Source of the DNA: JBOGVA01 sp050692195
GTDB taxonomy: Bacteria > Actinomycetota > UBA4738
DNA: 50,465 nucleotides
NCBI GenBank assembly: GCA_050692195.1
Contig: JBOGVA010000063.1
Location: forward strand, 1-50,465
Reading direction: 5' to 3'
In this document: in pieces, positions 24,214 through 35,339 of the stretch
Position numbering within the stretch: the first letter of the stretch is position 1
How the letters are laid out: each line of letters opens with the position of its first letter
Position numbers and translations under genes: made by a program
The notes under the pieces: model-generated
The model's input: only the letters and a program-made list of their open reading frames with translations
Databases searched by the model: none
What the model was told of the DNA's origin: nothing

Positions 24214-25728
24214 GTGAAGGTCCTGGTCGTTTCCTCGTACCCGCCCAGGCATTGCGGGGTGGGCGCGTACGCCCGCGACCAGGTGTCGGAGCTGCGCGGC
24301 GAGGGTCACGAGGTCACTGTCCTTTCCCCGCCTGACGGAGAGGGAGATGTCCGGGTGACGTTCTTGGGCGGGCGCGCCTTCCTTCGGGCGGCCGGCATGG
24401 GGTGGGAGTTCGATCGCATCATCGTCCACTTCCAGCCGACCCTCTACTATCGGCCGCGCTCACCCCTTTCGAAGATCCTTACCTCGCTCGGATTGCTCGG
24501 ACTGGTCCTTCGTCGTCGCCGGACCGTCGAGCTGCTGGTACACGAGGCGGACCCGCCGGTCCGGTGGCGGCCCGACTATCTCCTCCTTCGCCGGGCGTTT
24601 CGAAAGGCCGGACGGGTGTGGTTTCACACCGACACCGAAAGGGCGACCCTCGAACGCGACTACCGCGTCCGGGTGCGCGGCGGAATCATCGCGCACCGGG
24701 TGCAGCCGGCTCGCCCGGTCTCTCGGGCGGAGGCGCGGCAGCAGCTAGGGCTGGAGAACCGCCGTCCCGTCTTCGTCTGCGCCGGCTTCCTCCAGCCCTC
24801 TAAAGGGTTCGATCGTGCGGTGGAGGCCTTCGCCAGGGCCGACGCAGACGGTGCGGCCCTCTACGTGGTGGGCTCCATCCGGGACCGCACCACGGAGAAC
24901 GAGCAGTACGTGGCGAAGCTCTCCGCGCGGTGCCAGGCCGTCCAGGGTGTGACGCTGGTCGAGCGATTCGTCACGGACGACGAGTTCGATCGATGGGTGG
25001 CTGCGGCCGACTGGCTCGTCCTTCCGTATCGAAGGGCCTGGTCCTCCGGAGTCCTGGCGCGGGCCCAGGCGATGGGCACCCCCGCGATCGTCTCGGCCGT
25101 CGGGGGCCTGCCCGAGCAGGCTGGGGAGGGAGACATGGTGTTCGACGGCGACGAGGACCTTGCCCGGGCCCTCCTCGTGGCCGCGGCTTCGGCGGGCGCA
25201 CCTCGATCCGGCCGCTCCGTACCGTCTGAGGTCACGCCGGGCGGCGTCCCGCACGGCGAGCCGGAGGTCGAAGCGCCGCAGCCGGAGGCCGAACGGTCCG
25301 AGCCTGAGATCCCACCGTCCGACGTCAGGAAGAAAGGAAGAGTCGTGCTGATAGGCCTGATCCTGCTCTCGGTGCTGCTGGCCGCAGTGGCCCAACTCAC
25401 GCTGAAGTTCGCCATGAACCAGGTGACCGACCATGGGGCGATCCCCTTGAGCTTGCGGGATCCTGCGGACACGATCCGCCGGATCGCCCTCACCCCGGCC
25501 GTGTGGGGAGGGCTGCTGATGTTCGGGTTGTCGGCCTCCTTCTGGCTGATCGTGTTGTCGAGGACATCCCTGTCCTTCGCCTACCCCTTCGCCTCGCTCA
25601 CCTATGTGCTCATCCTGGTGTTCGATCGGTTCGTCCTGCGCACGCCGGTCTCGGGGCTGCGCTACGGCGGCGTCGCGTTGATCATCGGGGGGCTGGTCCT
25701 GATCTCCCGGACCCATCACACAGCGTGA
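24214..25728 (+). CDS. GT4 glycosyltransferase fused to an EamA/SMR-like membrane domain
   Basis: A 504-residue protein. Residues about 1-330 are a GT-B glycosyltransferase: SSYPPRHCGVGAYARD, a C-terminal half with CAGFLQPSKGFD and the donor segment PYRRAWSSGVLARAQAMGTP. An acidic Pro/Glu-rich linker (about 330-375) leads to four hydrophobic helices (about 380-500) of small multidrug-resistance/EamA type, as in ArnE/ArnF. A GTG at 25345 with AAAGGAAGAG just upstream could also initiate the membrane half alone. GTG 24214 follows the ATPase stop by 13 bases. The fusion suggests coupling of sugar transfer and undecaprenyl-sugar flipping (inference). Confidence 0.88.
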   Translation: MKVLVVSSYPPRHCGVGAYARDQVSELRGEGHEVTVLSPPDGEGDVRVTFLGGRAFLRAAGMGWEFDRIIVHFQPTLYYRPRSPLSKILTSLGLLGLVLRRRRTVELLVHEADPPVRWRPDYLLLRRAFRKAGRVWFHTDTERATLERDYRVRVRGGIIAHRVQPARPVSRAEARQQLGLENRRPVFVCAGFLQPSKGFDRAVEAFARADADGAALYVVGSIRDRTTENEQYVAKLSARCQAVQGVTLVERFVTDDEFDRWVAAADWLVLPYRRAWSSGVLARAQAMGTPAIVSAVGGLPEQAGEGDMVFDGDEDLARALLVAAASAGAPRSGRSVPSEVTPGGVPHGEPEVEAPQPEAERSEPEIPPSDVRKKGRVVLIGLILLSVLLAAVAQLTLKFAMNQVTDHGAIPLSLRDPADTIRRIALTPAVWGGLLMFGLSASFWLIVLSRTSLSFAYPFASLTYVLILVFDRFVLRTPVSGLRYGGVALIIGGLVLISRTHHTA

Positions 25729-26618
25729 CCGGCGACGGCGAATCTGGGGTGGAGCCCCGCGGCGACGTGCGGGATCTCGCCGTCGTGATCGTCAACTGGA
25801 ACAGCGGCGAGGGCCTACCTCGCTGCGTCTCCTCGGTGTTCGCCTCAGCCGGGGACATCCCTTTCGAGGTGGTCGTCGTCGACAACCACTCCCGGGATTC
25901 AAGCGTCGCGGCGACGATCGAGGCCTTCCCTCAGATCCGCCTGATCCAGAACGATTCCAATCGCGGGTTCTCCGCGGCGGCCAACCAGGGCATGCGGGCC
26001 ACGAGGTCCGAGTTCGTCCTTCTGATCAACCCGGATGCGCAGATCATCGGCGGCACTCTGGAGGGGTTCCTCAAGGTGGCCCGGGACCGCCCGGGGGCGG
26101 GAGCGATCGGGGCGCTCGTTCGAAACGTGGACGGGAGCATCTATCCATCGGCCAGACGCGTGCCGACCCTTGCCCAGGGGGCGGTCCACACTTTGCTCGG
26201 CCCGTTCTGGCCGGACAACCCGTTCTCTCGCGCCTACTCGATGGCGGGATGGGACCGGCAGTCCGAGCGGCAGGTGGAATGGGTCTCGGGGTCCTCCATG
26301 CTCTTGGTCCGGGTCGCCCTCGACCTGGTGGGACTCTTCGACGAGCGCTACTTCATGTACGCGGAAGACATGGACCTGTGCACGCGGCTCCGCGAGGCGG
26401 GCTGGGAGGTGTGGTTCTCTCCTGAGCTCGAGATCGAGCACGTGGGGGGGACCGCCGCCGCCGGTAGGCGCCGGATGACCCTCGAGCACTCAAAGAGCAT
26501 CTACGCCTACTTCGTGAAGCACCTGTCCTCTGGGTGGCGGGTCGTGCTCAGGCCTCCGGCGTGGCTGGCCCTGCGTCTCCGAGCGGCCCTGGTGTCGTGG
26601 CGCCGGGGCGAACGCTAG
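25725..26618 (+). CDS. GT2-family glycosyltransferase (WbbL-like)
   Basis: A 297-residue GT-A glycosyltransferase. LAVVIVNWNSGEGLPRCVSSV starts the fold, VVVVDNHSRD and LINPDAQI supply the DxD-type metal and donor site, and WVSGSSMLLVR with DERYFMYAEDMDLCTRLREAGW is the GT2 acceptor signature. It matches the rhamnosyltransferase WbbL type that links arabinogalactan or O-antigen to its lipid carrier. GTG 25725 overlaps the previous stop (GTGA). In M. tuberculosis wbbL1 likewise sits next to a nucleotidyltransferase, supporting a role in cell-wall linker synthesis. Confidence 0.92.
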   Translation: MTGDGESGVEPRGDVRDLAVVIVNWNSGEGLPRCVSSVFASAGDIPFEVVVVDNHSRDSSVAATIEAFPQIRLIQNDSNRGFSAAANQGMRATRSEFVLLINPDAQIIGGTLEGFLKVARDRPGAGAIGALVRNVDGSIYPSARRVPTLAQGAVHTLLGPFWPDNPFSRAYSMAGWDRQSERQVEWVSGSSMLLVRVALDLVGLFDERYFMYAEDMDLCTRLREAGWEVWFSPELEIEHVGGTAAAGRRRMTLEHSKSIYAYFVKHLSSGWRVVLRPPAWLALRLRAALVSWRRGER

Positions 26619-26625
26619 CGCCTCG

Positions 26626-27636
26626 ATGAAGGCGGTGGTCCTCGTCGGCGGGGAGGGGACCCGCCTCCGGCCCCTCACTGAGACCATCCCCAAGCCGCTC
26701 ATCCCCCTGGTCGACCGCCCATTCCTGCATCACGTCCTGGACCACCTGGCCCGGCATGGGGTCGAGGAGGCCATCATGGCCTCGTCGTACCTGGAGGAGG
26801 CGTTCGCCTCCTTCATCGGGGAGCGACGGGGGCCGCCCGCCGTCACTTGGGTGACCGAGCGCACGCCCCTCGACACGGCGGGTGCCATCGCCAACGCAGC
26901 TCGCGGCGTGGACGAGACCTTCTTCGTGCTGAACGGGGACGTCCTCACCGATCTGGACCTCGGCGCGCTAGTGGCCGGGCACCGGGAGGCCGGGGCCGTC
27001 GCCACAATCTCGGTGGCGAAGGTCCGCGACGCCCGGCCCTACGGCCTGGTCACGTTGAGCCAGGATGGCCGGGTCCTGGAGTTCCGGGAGAAGCCCGCTG
27101 AACCGATCGCGGGACTGGTGAACGCGGGGACCTACGTCCTGGAGCCGGCGGCCTTACGCGGAGTCGCTGCCGGACAACCCGTGAACATCGAGCGGGAGGT
27201 CTTCCCCCGCCTGGTCGCGGAGGGCGTTCCAGTGTTCGGCCACGTGTCCAGCCACTACTGGATGGACGTCGGAACGCCGGAGAAGTACCTCCAGGCGACG
27301 TTCGACGTCCTGGAGGGAAGGATCAGGGGCCTGAGCTACGTGGCACCGCACGTCGATCCCTCCGCCGACGTCTCGCTTCTCGCCCACCTCGGCCGGTGGG
27401 TGGTGGTGGGCCCGGAGGGCGAGGTGGGGGAGCAGGCCGAGGTCGAGGACTCCGTCCTCCTGGCCGGGGCCAAGATCGGTCCACGTGCCCGAGTGAGGGA
27501 CTCGATCGTCGGTCCGGGTGCGAGCGTCGGGGAGGGGGCGGTGGTCGGGGGGGCCGTCCTGGCCGAAGGGGCGGTGATCCCGCCCGGGTCCGAGTCGGAA
27601 GGCGCCCGGGTCAGCGCCGGCGAGGTCCTCAGATAG
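26626..27636 (+). CDS. Sugar-phosphate nucleotidyltransferase (ManC/RmlA-like)
   Basis: A 336-residue enzyme that makes NDP-sugar from a sugar 1-phosphate, most likely GDP-mannose or dTDP-glucose. The N-terminal Rossmann domain starts MKAVVLVGGEGTRLRPLT, with IPKPLIPLVDRPF, the catalytic Asp in LNGDVL and FREKP. A C-terminal left-handed beta-helix (about 245-330, hexapeptides such as ARVRDSIVGPGASVGEGAVV) is like GDP-mannose pyrophosphorylase. ATG 26626 follows WbbL by seven bases. Its 3' end overlaps the convergent DUF3105 gene by eight bases. It would supply the GT genes around it. Confidence 0.92.
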   Translation: MKAVVLVGGEGTRLRPLTETIPKPLIPLVDRPFLHHVLDHLARHGVEEAIMASSYLEEAFASFIGERRGPPAVTWVTERTPLDTAGAIANAARGVDETFFVLNGDVLTDLDLGALVAGHREAGAVATISVAKVRDARPYGLVTLSQDGRVLEFREKPAEPIAGLVNAGTYVLEPAALRGVAAGQPVNIEREVFPRLVAEGVPVFGHVSSHYWMDVGTPEKYLQATFDVLEGRIRGLSYVAPHVDPSADVSLLAHLGRWVVVGPEGEVGEQAEVEDSVLLAGAKIGPRARVRDSIVGPGASVGEGAVVGGAVLAEGAVIPPGSESEGARVSAGEVLR

Positions 27637-28381
27637 GGGCAAAGCGTTCCGGGGCGTCGCCTTGGTACGAGCCCCAGCGATACAGGTTGAAGCGGTACGC
27701 CTCGACGAACGAGAAGGCCACGGGGAGGCTGACCCGTTCGCAGAGCTGAACGTGGTGCCACGCCGCCAGGGCCATGCCGGTGCCGTCGAGGAGCCGCCCC
27801 GCCTCGCCCTCCTCCGGGTAGTCGTAGGGCGCCACGATCACGTGGGTGCCTTCGTCCGACGTCTCGAAGAAGCGCCGGACCTCTCCGAGCGCGGGGTCGG
27901 AGGCAGAGCCAGGGTCGTACCAGACGATCACGGCGGCGTGCTCCAGGGAATGCAGGGCCATGTCCACCGGCGGGGGGACGTCGTAGTTCCCGGCACGAAG
28001 CGCCGCCCCCGCGTGTGGTCCGGAGACGGGAGGGACCGAGCGGTACCGCGACAGCGGAGGCATGACCGGCGCATCACCGCCTCCGATGTGGGTCCGGTCC
28101 AGTGCGTCGGGGAAGGGCGGCACCCTCCGGACCTCCGTGCAGCCCGCGGCCGCAGCGGCTCGAGGAGCCTGGGCCAGGAGGCGCCTCTCGAATGGAGACA
28201 GACGGTGCAGATAGATCACGAGCGCTGCGAGGCCGAACAGGATAAGGGCTCCTCCGAGGATGCCGCCGGCGATGCGGTAACGGCGCCTTCGAGCGCGATC
28301 CCGCTCCAGGGCACGACGCTCCTCCCGTGCCCGCTCTGTCCGGACGGCTCTTGCGCTGGGCTTGGAGCGCTTCCGGGCCAC
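27629..28381 (-). CDS. DUF3105 protein, membrane anchored (paralogue 2)
   Basis: A 250-residue protein: an Arg-rich N-terminus (1-35), one membrane helix (about 38-60) and an extracytoplasmic DUF3105 domain. Features are a Cys after the helix (AGCTEV), PVSGPHAG, MALHSLEHAAVIVWYD and WHHVQLC. The His-rich motifs suggest a metal site and the Cys pair may be redox active; the biochemical role is unknown. GTG 28381 start. It is 77 bases downstream of its tandem paralogue. Compared with the copy at 13102 it replaces VHN by LHS before the LEH motif. Confidence 0.85.
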   Translation of the reverse strand: MARKRSKPSARAVRTERAREERRALERDRARRRRYRIAGGILGGALILFGLAALVIYLHRLSPFERRLLAQAPRAAAAAGCTEVRRVPPFPDALDRTHIGGGDAPVMPPLSRYRSVPPVSGPHAGAALRAGNYDVPPPVDMALHSLEHAAVIVWYDPGSASDPALGEVRRFFETSDEGTHVIVAPYDYPEEGEAGRLLDGTGMALAAWHHVQLCERVSLPVAFSFVEAYRFNLYRWGSYQGDAPERFAPI

Positions 28382-28458
28382 CTGGCGCGCGTGCGGGCTC
28401 GCGATTCCGGGAACGGCCCGTGTCCGTCAGCCAGGCCCGCCGGTCGCGGGGAAGGCCG

Positions 28459-29295
28459 TCACACCGATGCACCGGCTTCAGGGGCATCGCCCCTGTATCC
28501 GGGGGGATTGGGGATGGCCGCCCGATAGTCGTCGATGAAGGCCCTCGCGGCGGCCAGGCTCGGCTGGTCGCAGTACTGAACGTGGTGCCACGCGGTCAGG
28601 GCCATGGCTCTGCCCTGCGGAAGCCCCCCGCTCTCGCCCTGGTCGGGATAGCTGTAAGGCGCCACGATCACGTGGTCTCGTTCGCCCGGCTCATCGAAGA
28701 ACTCTCGGATCTCGTTCAGCTCCGCGACCGAAGCCCTGGGGTCGTACCAGATGACCACCGCGCCATGCTCCAGGGAGTGGATCGCACCGTAGACGTCCGG
28801 CGGGTTCGGGTACACGCCGCTTGGGACCTGTTGGCCGGGGGGAAGGTGAGGGCCCGACACAGGGGGAGTCGACGGATAGGTCGAAAGTGGCGGTGGCTCT
28901 ATCACCTCCCCCTCGAGGCTGATATGGGTGGTGTCCTGGATCGGCGGGTCGTAGGGCTGGATCGTCTGCACGGATCCGCAGCCCGCTGCCTCGATCGCTC
29001 GGGCGGTGGCTCGGCGTTGATACAGGGTGTACCCGGTGACGGCGGCGGCTGCCACCAGGACGGCGAGGACCAAAGCCGCTCTCCGATAGAAGCGGCGCCG
29101 GGTCATCCTCCGGCGCAGCGCTTCCCGCCGCTGCCTGGCCTCCTGCTTGCGAGCTTGCCGGTTTGGCCCTCCCGGCGTGGCCAGCACGGGCTTCACCGTG
29201 CTCGGGTCGGTACCGCCTCCCTCGGCTGTCGTCGCGGAGGCCCCGGCGCCGACGTGCGCAGAGCGTGTCGGGCGTCGTCTCTTCTTCTTCGCCAT
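28459..29295 (-). CDS. DUF3105 protein, membrane anchored (paralogue 3)
   Basis: A 278-residue protein with a very basic N-terminus (MAKKKRRRPTR), a second Arg/Gln-rich stretch, one membrane helix (about 72-92) and a DUF3105 domain with AGCGSV, PVSGPHL, AIHSLEHGAVVIWYD and WHHVQYC. It is closer to its tandem neighbour at 27629 than to the copy at 13102, which points to a recent duplication. ATG 29295 has AAGGA about ten bases upstream. It follows the DUF5654 gene by 32 bases, in the F420/MobA gene string. Function unknown. Confidence 0.86.
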   Translation of the reverse strand: MAKKKRRRPTRSAHVGAGASATTAEGGGTDPSTVKPVLATPGGPNRQARKQEARQRREALRRRMTRRRFYRRAALVLAVLVAAAAVTGYTLYQRRATARAIEAAGCGSVQTIQPYDPPIQDTTHISLEGEVIEPPPLSTYPSTPPVSGPHLPPGQQVPSGVYPNPPDVYGAIHSLEHGAVVIWYDPRASVAELNEIREFFDEPGERDHVIVAPYSYPDQGESGGLPQGRAMALTAWHHVQYCDQPSLAAARAFIDDYRAAIPNPPGYRGDAPEAGASV

Positions 29296-29327
29296 GCGTG
29301 TCCTTGGTTCGGCGGTCGATAGCGGAT

Positions 29328-29684
29328 TCAGCTCATCGGCGGTGTCGCCGGGTACTTGAACTCTACCGGCTGCGCCTGGATCCGGGCGGCGATCCGGCCA
29401 AGGATGACGATGACGATGACCCCGATCAGGGTCACGACCACCGCGTAGATGAAGAACGCGCTGATCTTCGCAGCGTCTCCGAAATACTCGTTGAAGAGCT
29501 CCGTGATCGCGGTGTTCCAGGCAAGAGCGGCGACAACCCCGAACGCCGCGCTGGCCAGGGAGATCATCGTGGCGATGACCTCTTTGCTGAACCGACTGGT
29601 CCGCTTGACCACATAGACGATGGGAGCTCCTTTTCGCTCCTCATCGGGGCCGATTCGCTGCTCGTGCTCTTCCTGATCGCTCAT
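29328..29684 (-). CDS. DUF5654 membrane protein
   Basis: A 118-residue protein with a hydrophilic N-terminus (MSDQEEHEQR), a basic patch and two hydrophobic helices (about 44-64 and 78-102). ATMISLASAAFGVVAALAWN is the hallmark I associate with DUF5654. No function is known; such proteins are widespread in archaea and Actinobacteria. ATG 29684 is preceded by GGAGGAGG. A TTG-like extension to 29732 lacks support. Placed between mobA and the DUF3105 pair on one strand. Confidence 0.8.
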   Translation of the reverse strand: MSDQEEHEQRIGPDEERKGAPIVYVVKRTSRFSKEVIATMISLASAAFGVVAALAWNTAITELFNEYFGDAAKISAFFIYAVVVTLIGVIVIVILGRIAARIQAQPVEFKYPATPPMS

Positions 29685-29728
29685 GCGTCCGCCTCCTCCA
29701 TACACTCGGGCCATCTCGCCCGATCCGA

Positions 29729-30343
29729 TCAACGAGGGAATGTAGTAAGCGTCGCTCCCGCGTCGTCATCGCCCAGAGCGGCGAGGTCACTGGCGCGATT
29801 GACGTTCGTCGCGAAGCGGCCCGTCTGGTCGGCCTCACGCCACTCGGCCTCGGACACCTCACGCACCCGCAGCCTGGAGAGCGCCTCCCGAAGCCCGCGC
29901 CGCCGCTCGGACAGGGAGGCCCGAAGAGATGCAAGGGCGGCTGCGTCGAACACGGCATGGAGGGGCTCGGGCCCGGACGCCGTGACCGGGACCACGGCGT
30001 CCTCACCCTTGTGAAGCTCGGCCAGCAGCCGAAACACCTCCGGGCTGGCCAGCGGCATGTCGACCGCGAGGGTAGCGATCAGCCGGTGCGGTGAGGCAGC
30101 GAGGCCGGCGACCAGGCCCGCCAGAGGACCGGTACCCGGGGGCTTATCGGCAACCTCCTGGTACCCGAGGTCGCCGAGCCGACCCGGACGCCCCGGAGCC
30201 AGCAGGATCGGATCGGCCACTCGGGCCAGGCGCTCGGCCACCCGCAGCACGAGAGGACGTCCCTCCAGGGCGAGTAGGGCCTCGTCCATCCCCATCCTCC
30301 GGCTCTCTCCGCCGCAGAGGACGAGGCCTGCGAGGGCCTTCAC
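29729..30343 (-). CDS. MobA-like guanylyltransferase, catalytic Lys replaced
   Basis: A 204-residue NTP-transferase of the MobA type, which joins GMP to molybdopterin. GLVLCGGESRRMG matches the nucleotide-binding loop, but the next residues are MDEALL where MobA has xDKAL: the Lys is Glu here. Downstream VADKPPGTGPLAGL, LAVDMPLA (metal Asp) and FATNVNRASDL are standard. GTG 30343 overlaps the stop of fbiB (GTGA). The neighbouring F420 genes raise the alternative that it works as the FbiD/CofC guanylyltransferase, which no other gene here supplies. Confidence 0.8.
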   Translation of the reverse strand: MKALAGLVLCGGESRRMGMDEALLALEGRPLVLRVAERLARVADPILLAPGRPGRLGDLGYQEVADKPPGTGPLAGLVAGLAASPHRLIATLAVDMPLASPEVFRLLAELHKGEDAVVPVTASGPEPLHAVFDAAALASLRASLSERRRGLREALSRLRVREVSEAEWREADQTGRFATNVNRASDLAALGDDDAGATLTTFPR

Positions 30344-31563
30344 TCGACCACTCGCAGGAACTCGCGGGGGTCGATGGCCGGCCGGGGCGGCGGCTCCCCC
30401 TCAGGGAAAGGGCCAACGGCGACCGAGCCCAGAGGGATCCATTCGTCCCCCAGCCCGAGAGCCTCCCGGGTCTCGTCCTTGCAGAACAGCGTGGAGGCTC
30501 CCCAGCAGGAGGCCAGTCCAGCGGCATGGAGCGCGAGCATGAGAGTCTGGATGGCCGCCCCCGCCAAGAGGAGGGACCCCTCTCTCTCAGCGGCCGCGCG
30601 TTCCTCGTCTGGGGAGCAGTCAGGGCCTGTCGCGCGCATGCAGGGCACGATGATGACCGGAGCGTCTGCCATCAGGGAGTCGGCCATCGACGCCAGCAGC
30701 CGGTTCCTGGCCGCTCCCGACCGCAGGGCGACGAAGAGCCAGGGACGTGCGTCGTGGGTGGGAGCCGCGCACGCAGGACCGATCGCGTCCAGCAGGGCCT
30801 GCCGAGGAACCGAGCCGGGACCGAACGACCGGGTCGGACGGCGGGCGTGGATCGCTTGAAGTGGCGACTCCCGGAACAGGTCATCCCCGGGCCCACGGAC
30901 CAGGGCGCGGGCGGGCGAAGGCGTTCCCTTCGGCCGGAGCCCTCGGACGATGGCCACCGGCACGCCCTCCGCCTTCCCCATGACCAGCCCGCCGGCCGCG
31001 GCCACCTCGTCGGCCACTGCCACGACCGTAGTCTCGAGCACGCGCCCGATGGCGTCTTTCGTGCCACGCAGATCGACCAGGGAGGGGAGCCCGGAGCAAC
31101 CGATGGCAACATTCACCACCCCCATCCTCCAGGGCCGGCCGAACGTATCGCTGATCACTACCGCGACCTCCGCGCCGGTGGCCGCACGGAGCGACGAACG
31201 GATCCGCTCCGCGCTTGCGTCGGGATCCAATGGCAGCAGCGTGAGGAATCCGTCCGCCACGTTCGATGCGTCCACCCCGGCGTTGGCGCAGACGAACCCG
31301 TGGCGCGTCTCGGCGATGATCAGATCTCCTCGCCGAGCGACGACCCGGCGTGTCTCCCGCTCCACCCATGGGGTCTTTCCTTCCGGACCCTCGGGAACCA
31401 CCCTGCCTTCGGCCTTCGAGACCACCTTCTGCGTAACGACGACGACGTCGCCGTCCAGGAGTTCGATGCCTGCCGAGCGGAGGGCACGTCCGATCAGCGC
31501 CGCGAGGTCGTCCCCGCCTGAGACCTCAGGGATTCCGGGTACCGGGATGACCTCAACGGCCAC
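30340..31563 (-). CDS. fbiB: FbiB: F420-0:gamma-glutamyl ligase fused to nitroreductase-fold domain
   Basis: A 407-residue bifunctional enzyme. The N-terminal CofE domain adds glutamates to F420-0: VEVIPVPGIPEV, VVVTQKVVSKAEGR, AGVDASN and the metal site DTFGRPWRMGVVNVAIG. The C-terminal FMN domain (about 225-400) has IHARRPTRSFGPG, AAPTHDARPW and LGLGDEWIPLGSVAVG, and reduces dehydro-F420-0 in mycobacteria. The fusion order is the actinobacterial one. I took GTG 31563; it overlaps the stop of fbiA by 11 bases. The frame continues upstream to 31602. Confidence 0.93.
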   Translation of the reverse strand: MAVEVIPVPGIPEVSGGDDLAALIGRALRSAGIELLDGDVVVVTQKVVSKAEGRVVPEGPEGKTPWVERETRRVVARRGDLIIAETRHGFVCANAGVDASNVADGFLTLLPLDPDASAERIRSSLRAATGAEVAVVISDTFGRPWRMGVVNVAIGCSGLPSLVDLRGTKDAIGRVLETTVVAVADEVAAAGGLVMGKAEGVPVAIVRGLRPKGTPSPARALVRGPGDDLFRESPLQAIHARRPTRSFGPGSVPRQALLDAIGPACAAPTHDARPWLFVALRSGAARNRLLASMADSLMADAPVIIVPCMRATGPDCSPDEERAAAEREGSLLLAGAAIQTLMLALHAAGLASCWGASTLFCKDETREALGLGDEWIPLGSVAVGPFPEGEPPPRPAIDPREFLRVVE

Positions 31564-32536
31564 GGCGAATACCGCTCTGCTCCGGGGCGGCGCCCAGCGC
31601 AAGGTCCACGGCTACCTTGGCCAGCTTCTCGGCAGCGTCGTCGTCCACCATTATCGTGTCGGTGACCGCGACCCTCGCGCCGAAGGCGCGAACGCCTTCT
31701 TCGAGGCGTCGGTCCACCTCGTCGATCACCCATCCGCCGACGAGCCTCCCGTAGTGTCTGGCGACCCCGGCCGCGGAGACCTCCACTCCCGCGACTGGGA
31801 GCAGCTTGTCGGCCATGCCGCGCAGTGGGGCGCCGCCCACGATCGGAGAGATCGCCGCCACCCGATCGCACCGGGCCGCCGCCGCCTGGTGGATCCCGGG
31901 CACGGCCAGGATCGGCGCGATCGACGCGATCGGGTTCGAGGGGCAGATGATCACGGCCTCAGCCCCTTCGATGGCCTCGATGACGCCAGGTGCCGGTCGC
32001 GACTCGTTTGCGCCCTCGTATCGGATGGCTTTCACGTCGTCGGCGGCCCCGCCCCTCACCCAATACTCCTGAAAGTGGAGGTCCATCGCTCTCCCTTGCC
32101 GGTCGATCGCCTCGACTCGCGTCGCCACCTGGTCGTTGGTCATCGGTAGCACCTTCACCGCGATCCCGAACCGCCGGGTGACCGCCTCCGTGGCCTCCGA
32201 TAGGGTATGGCCTTGAGCCAAGAGCAGCGTCCGAAACAGATGCGTTGCCAGGTCCAGGTCCCCGAGGCCGAACCACGCACCCTCAGCTCCGAACGACTTC
32301 AGCTCCTCGGTGGTCCGGAACGTCTCTTCCGCCCGTCCCCATCCCCGTTCCCGATCGGCCACGCCGCCCAGCCAGTAGGTGACCGAGTCCAGGTCGGGAG
32401 AGACGTGCAGGCCGTGAAGCTGGATGTCGTCCGCGGTGTTGACCACCACGGTCAGCTCCTCGGGAGCGACGACGCGCACCAAGCCGCGCAGGAACTTGCC
32501 CGCTCCGACGCCGCCGGCCAAGGCCGCCACCTTCAC
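31553..32536 (-). CDS. fbiA: FbiA/CofD 2-phospho-L-lactate (PEP) transferase
   Basis: A 327-residue enzyme that joins the guanylylated three-carbon acid to Fo to form (dehydro)F420-0. KVAALAGGVGAGKFLRGL is the N-terminal nucleotide loop, VVNTADDIQLHGLHVSPDLDSV is the family hallmark, and CPSNPIASIAPIL and GGAPLRGMADKLL mark the C-terminal half. GTG 32536 follows GGAAGATAG. The long Arg-rich extension to 32725 is probably not translated. It is divergent from fbiC and first in the fbiA-fbiB-mobA-DUF5654-DUF3105 string. Confidence 0.95.
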   Translation of the reverse strand: MKVAALAGGVGAGKFLRGLVRVVAPEELTVVVNTADDIQLHGLHVSPDLDSVTYWLGGVADRERGWGRAEETFRTTEELKSFGAEGAWFGLGDLDLATHLFRTLLLAQGHTLSEATEAVTRRFGIAVKVLPMTNDQVATRVEAIDRQGRAMDLHFQEYWVRGGAADDVKAIRYEGANESRPAPGVIEAIEGAEAVIICPSNPIASIAPILAVPGIHQAAAARCDRVAAISPIVGGAPLRGMADKLLPVAGVEVSAAGVARHYGRLVGGWVIDEVDRRLEEGVRAFGARVAVTDTIMVDDDAAEKLAKVAVDLALGAAPEQSGIRRGR

Positions 32537-32611
32537 GCGTCTATCTTCCCGCGCCTCCTTGCCGGCGGCCAACGCTTCGCTCTCCTGGTTGCTCGGATGA
32601 AGAACCGGCCG

Positions 32612-32617
32612 TACATT
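32612..32617 (+). promoter_or_regulatory. -10 element close to fbiC start
   Basis: TACATT ends two bases before ATG 32620. If it is the -10 box, transcription would start around 32624-32626, inside the annotated start, so the in-frame ATGs at 32629 or 32632 would be the true leaderless start. Confidence 0.3.
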
Positions 32618-32619
32618 CG

Positions 32620-35116
<2,497 letters not shown>

Positions 35117-35124
<8 letters not shown>

Positions 35125-35156
35125 CCCAAACCCCCAACCGGTGACCCAAACCCCCA
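35117..35156. repeat. Tandem 20-base duplication at fbiC stop
   Basis: Two exact head-to-tail copies of ACCGGTGACCCAAACCCCCA (35117-35136 and 35137-35156). The first copy contains the fbiC TGA (35122-35124). It looks like a recent slippage duplication. Confidence 0.85.
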
Positions 35157-35339
35157 ACTTCTGTCGCTCTCGTCAGGTAGCTTTACGAATAACGTCAAGC
35201 TCCTTGACTAGCAAAAAAAGTGCCTTTCGAGCTTGCACCTGGCGTCGAACCGCGCCACGATTCTCAGGAAATGGACCGACGAAGATCGACGGGAAAAGAT
35301 CGGCCGGCGGACTTGCGTTCCATGGCTGGTATCCTTCAG

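Noticed and set aside
29731..29747. GTAGTA half-site near the end of mobA
   Set aside because: No matching left arm (AACGAG) and it lies over coding sequence.
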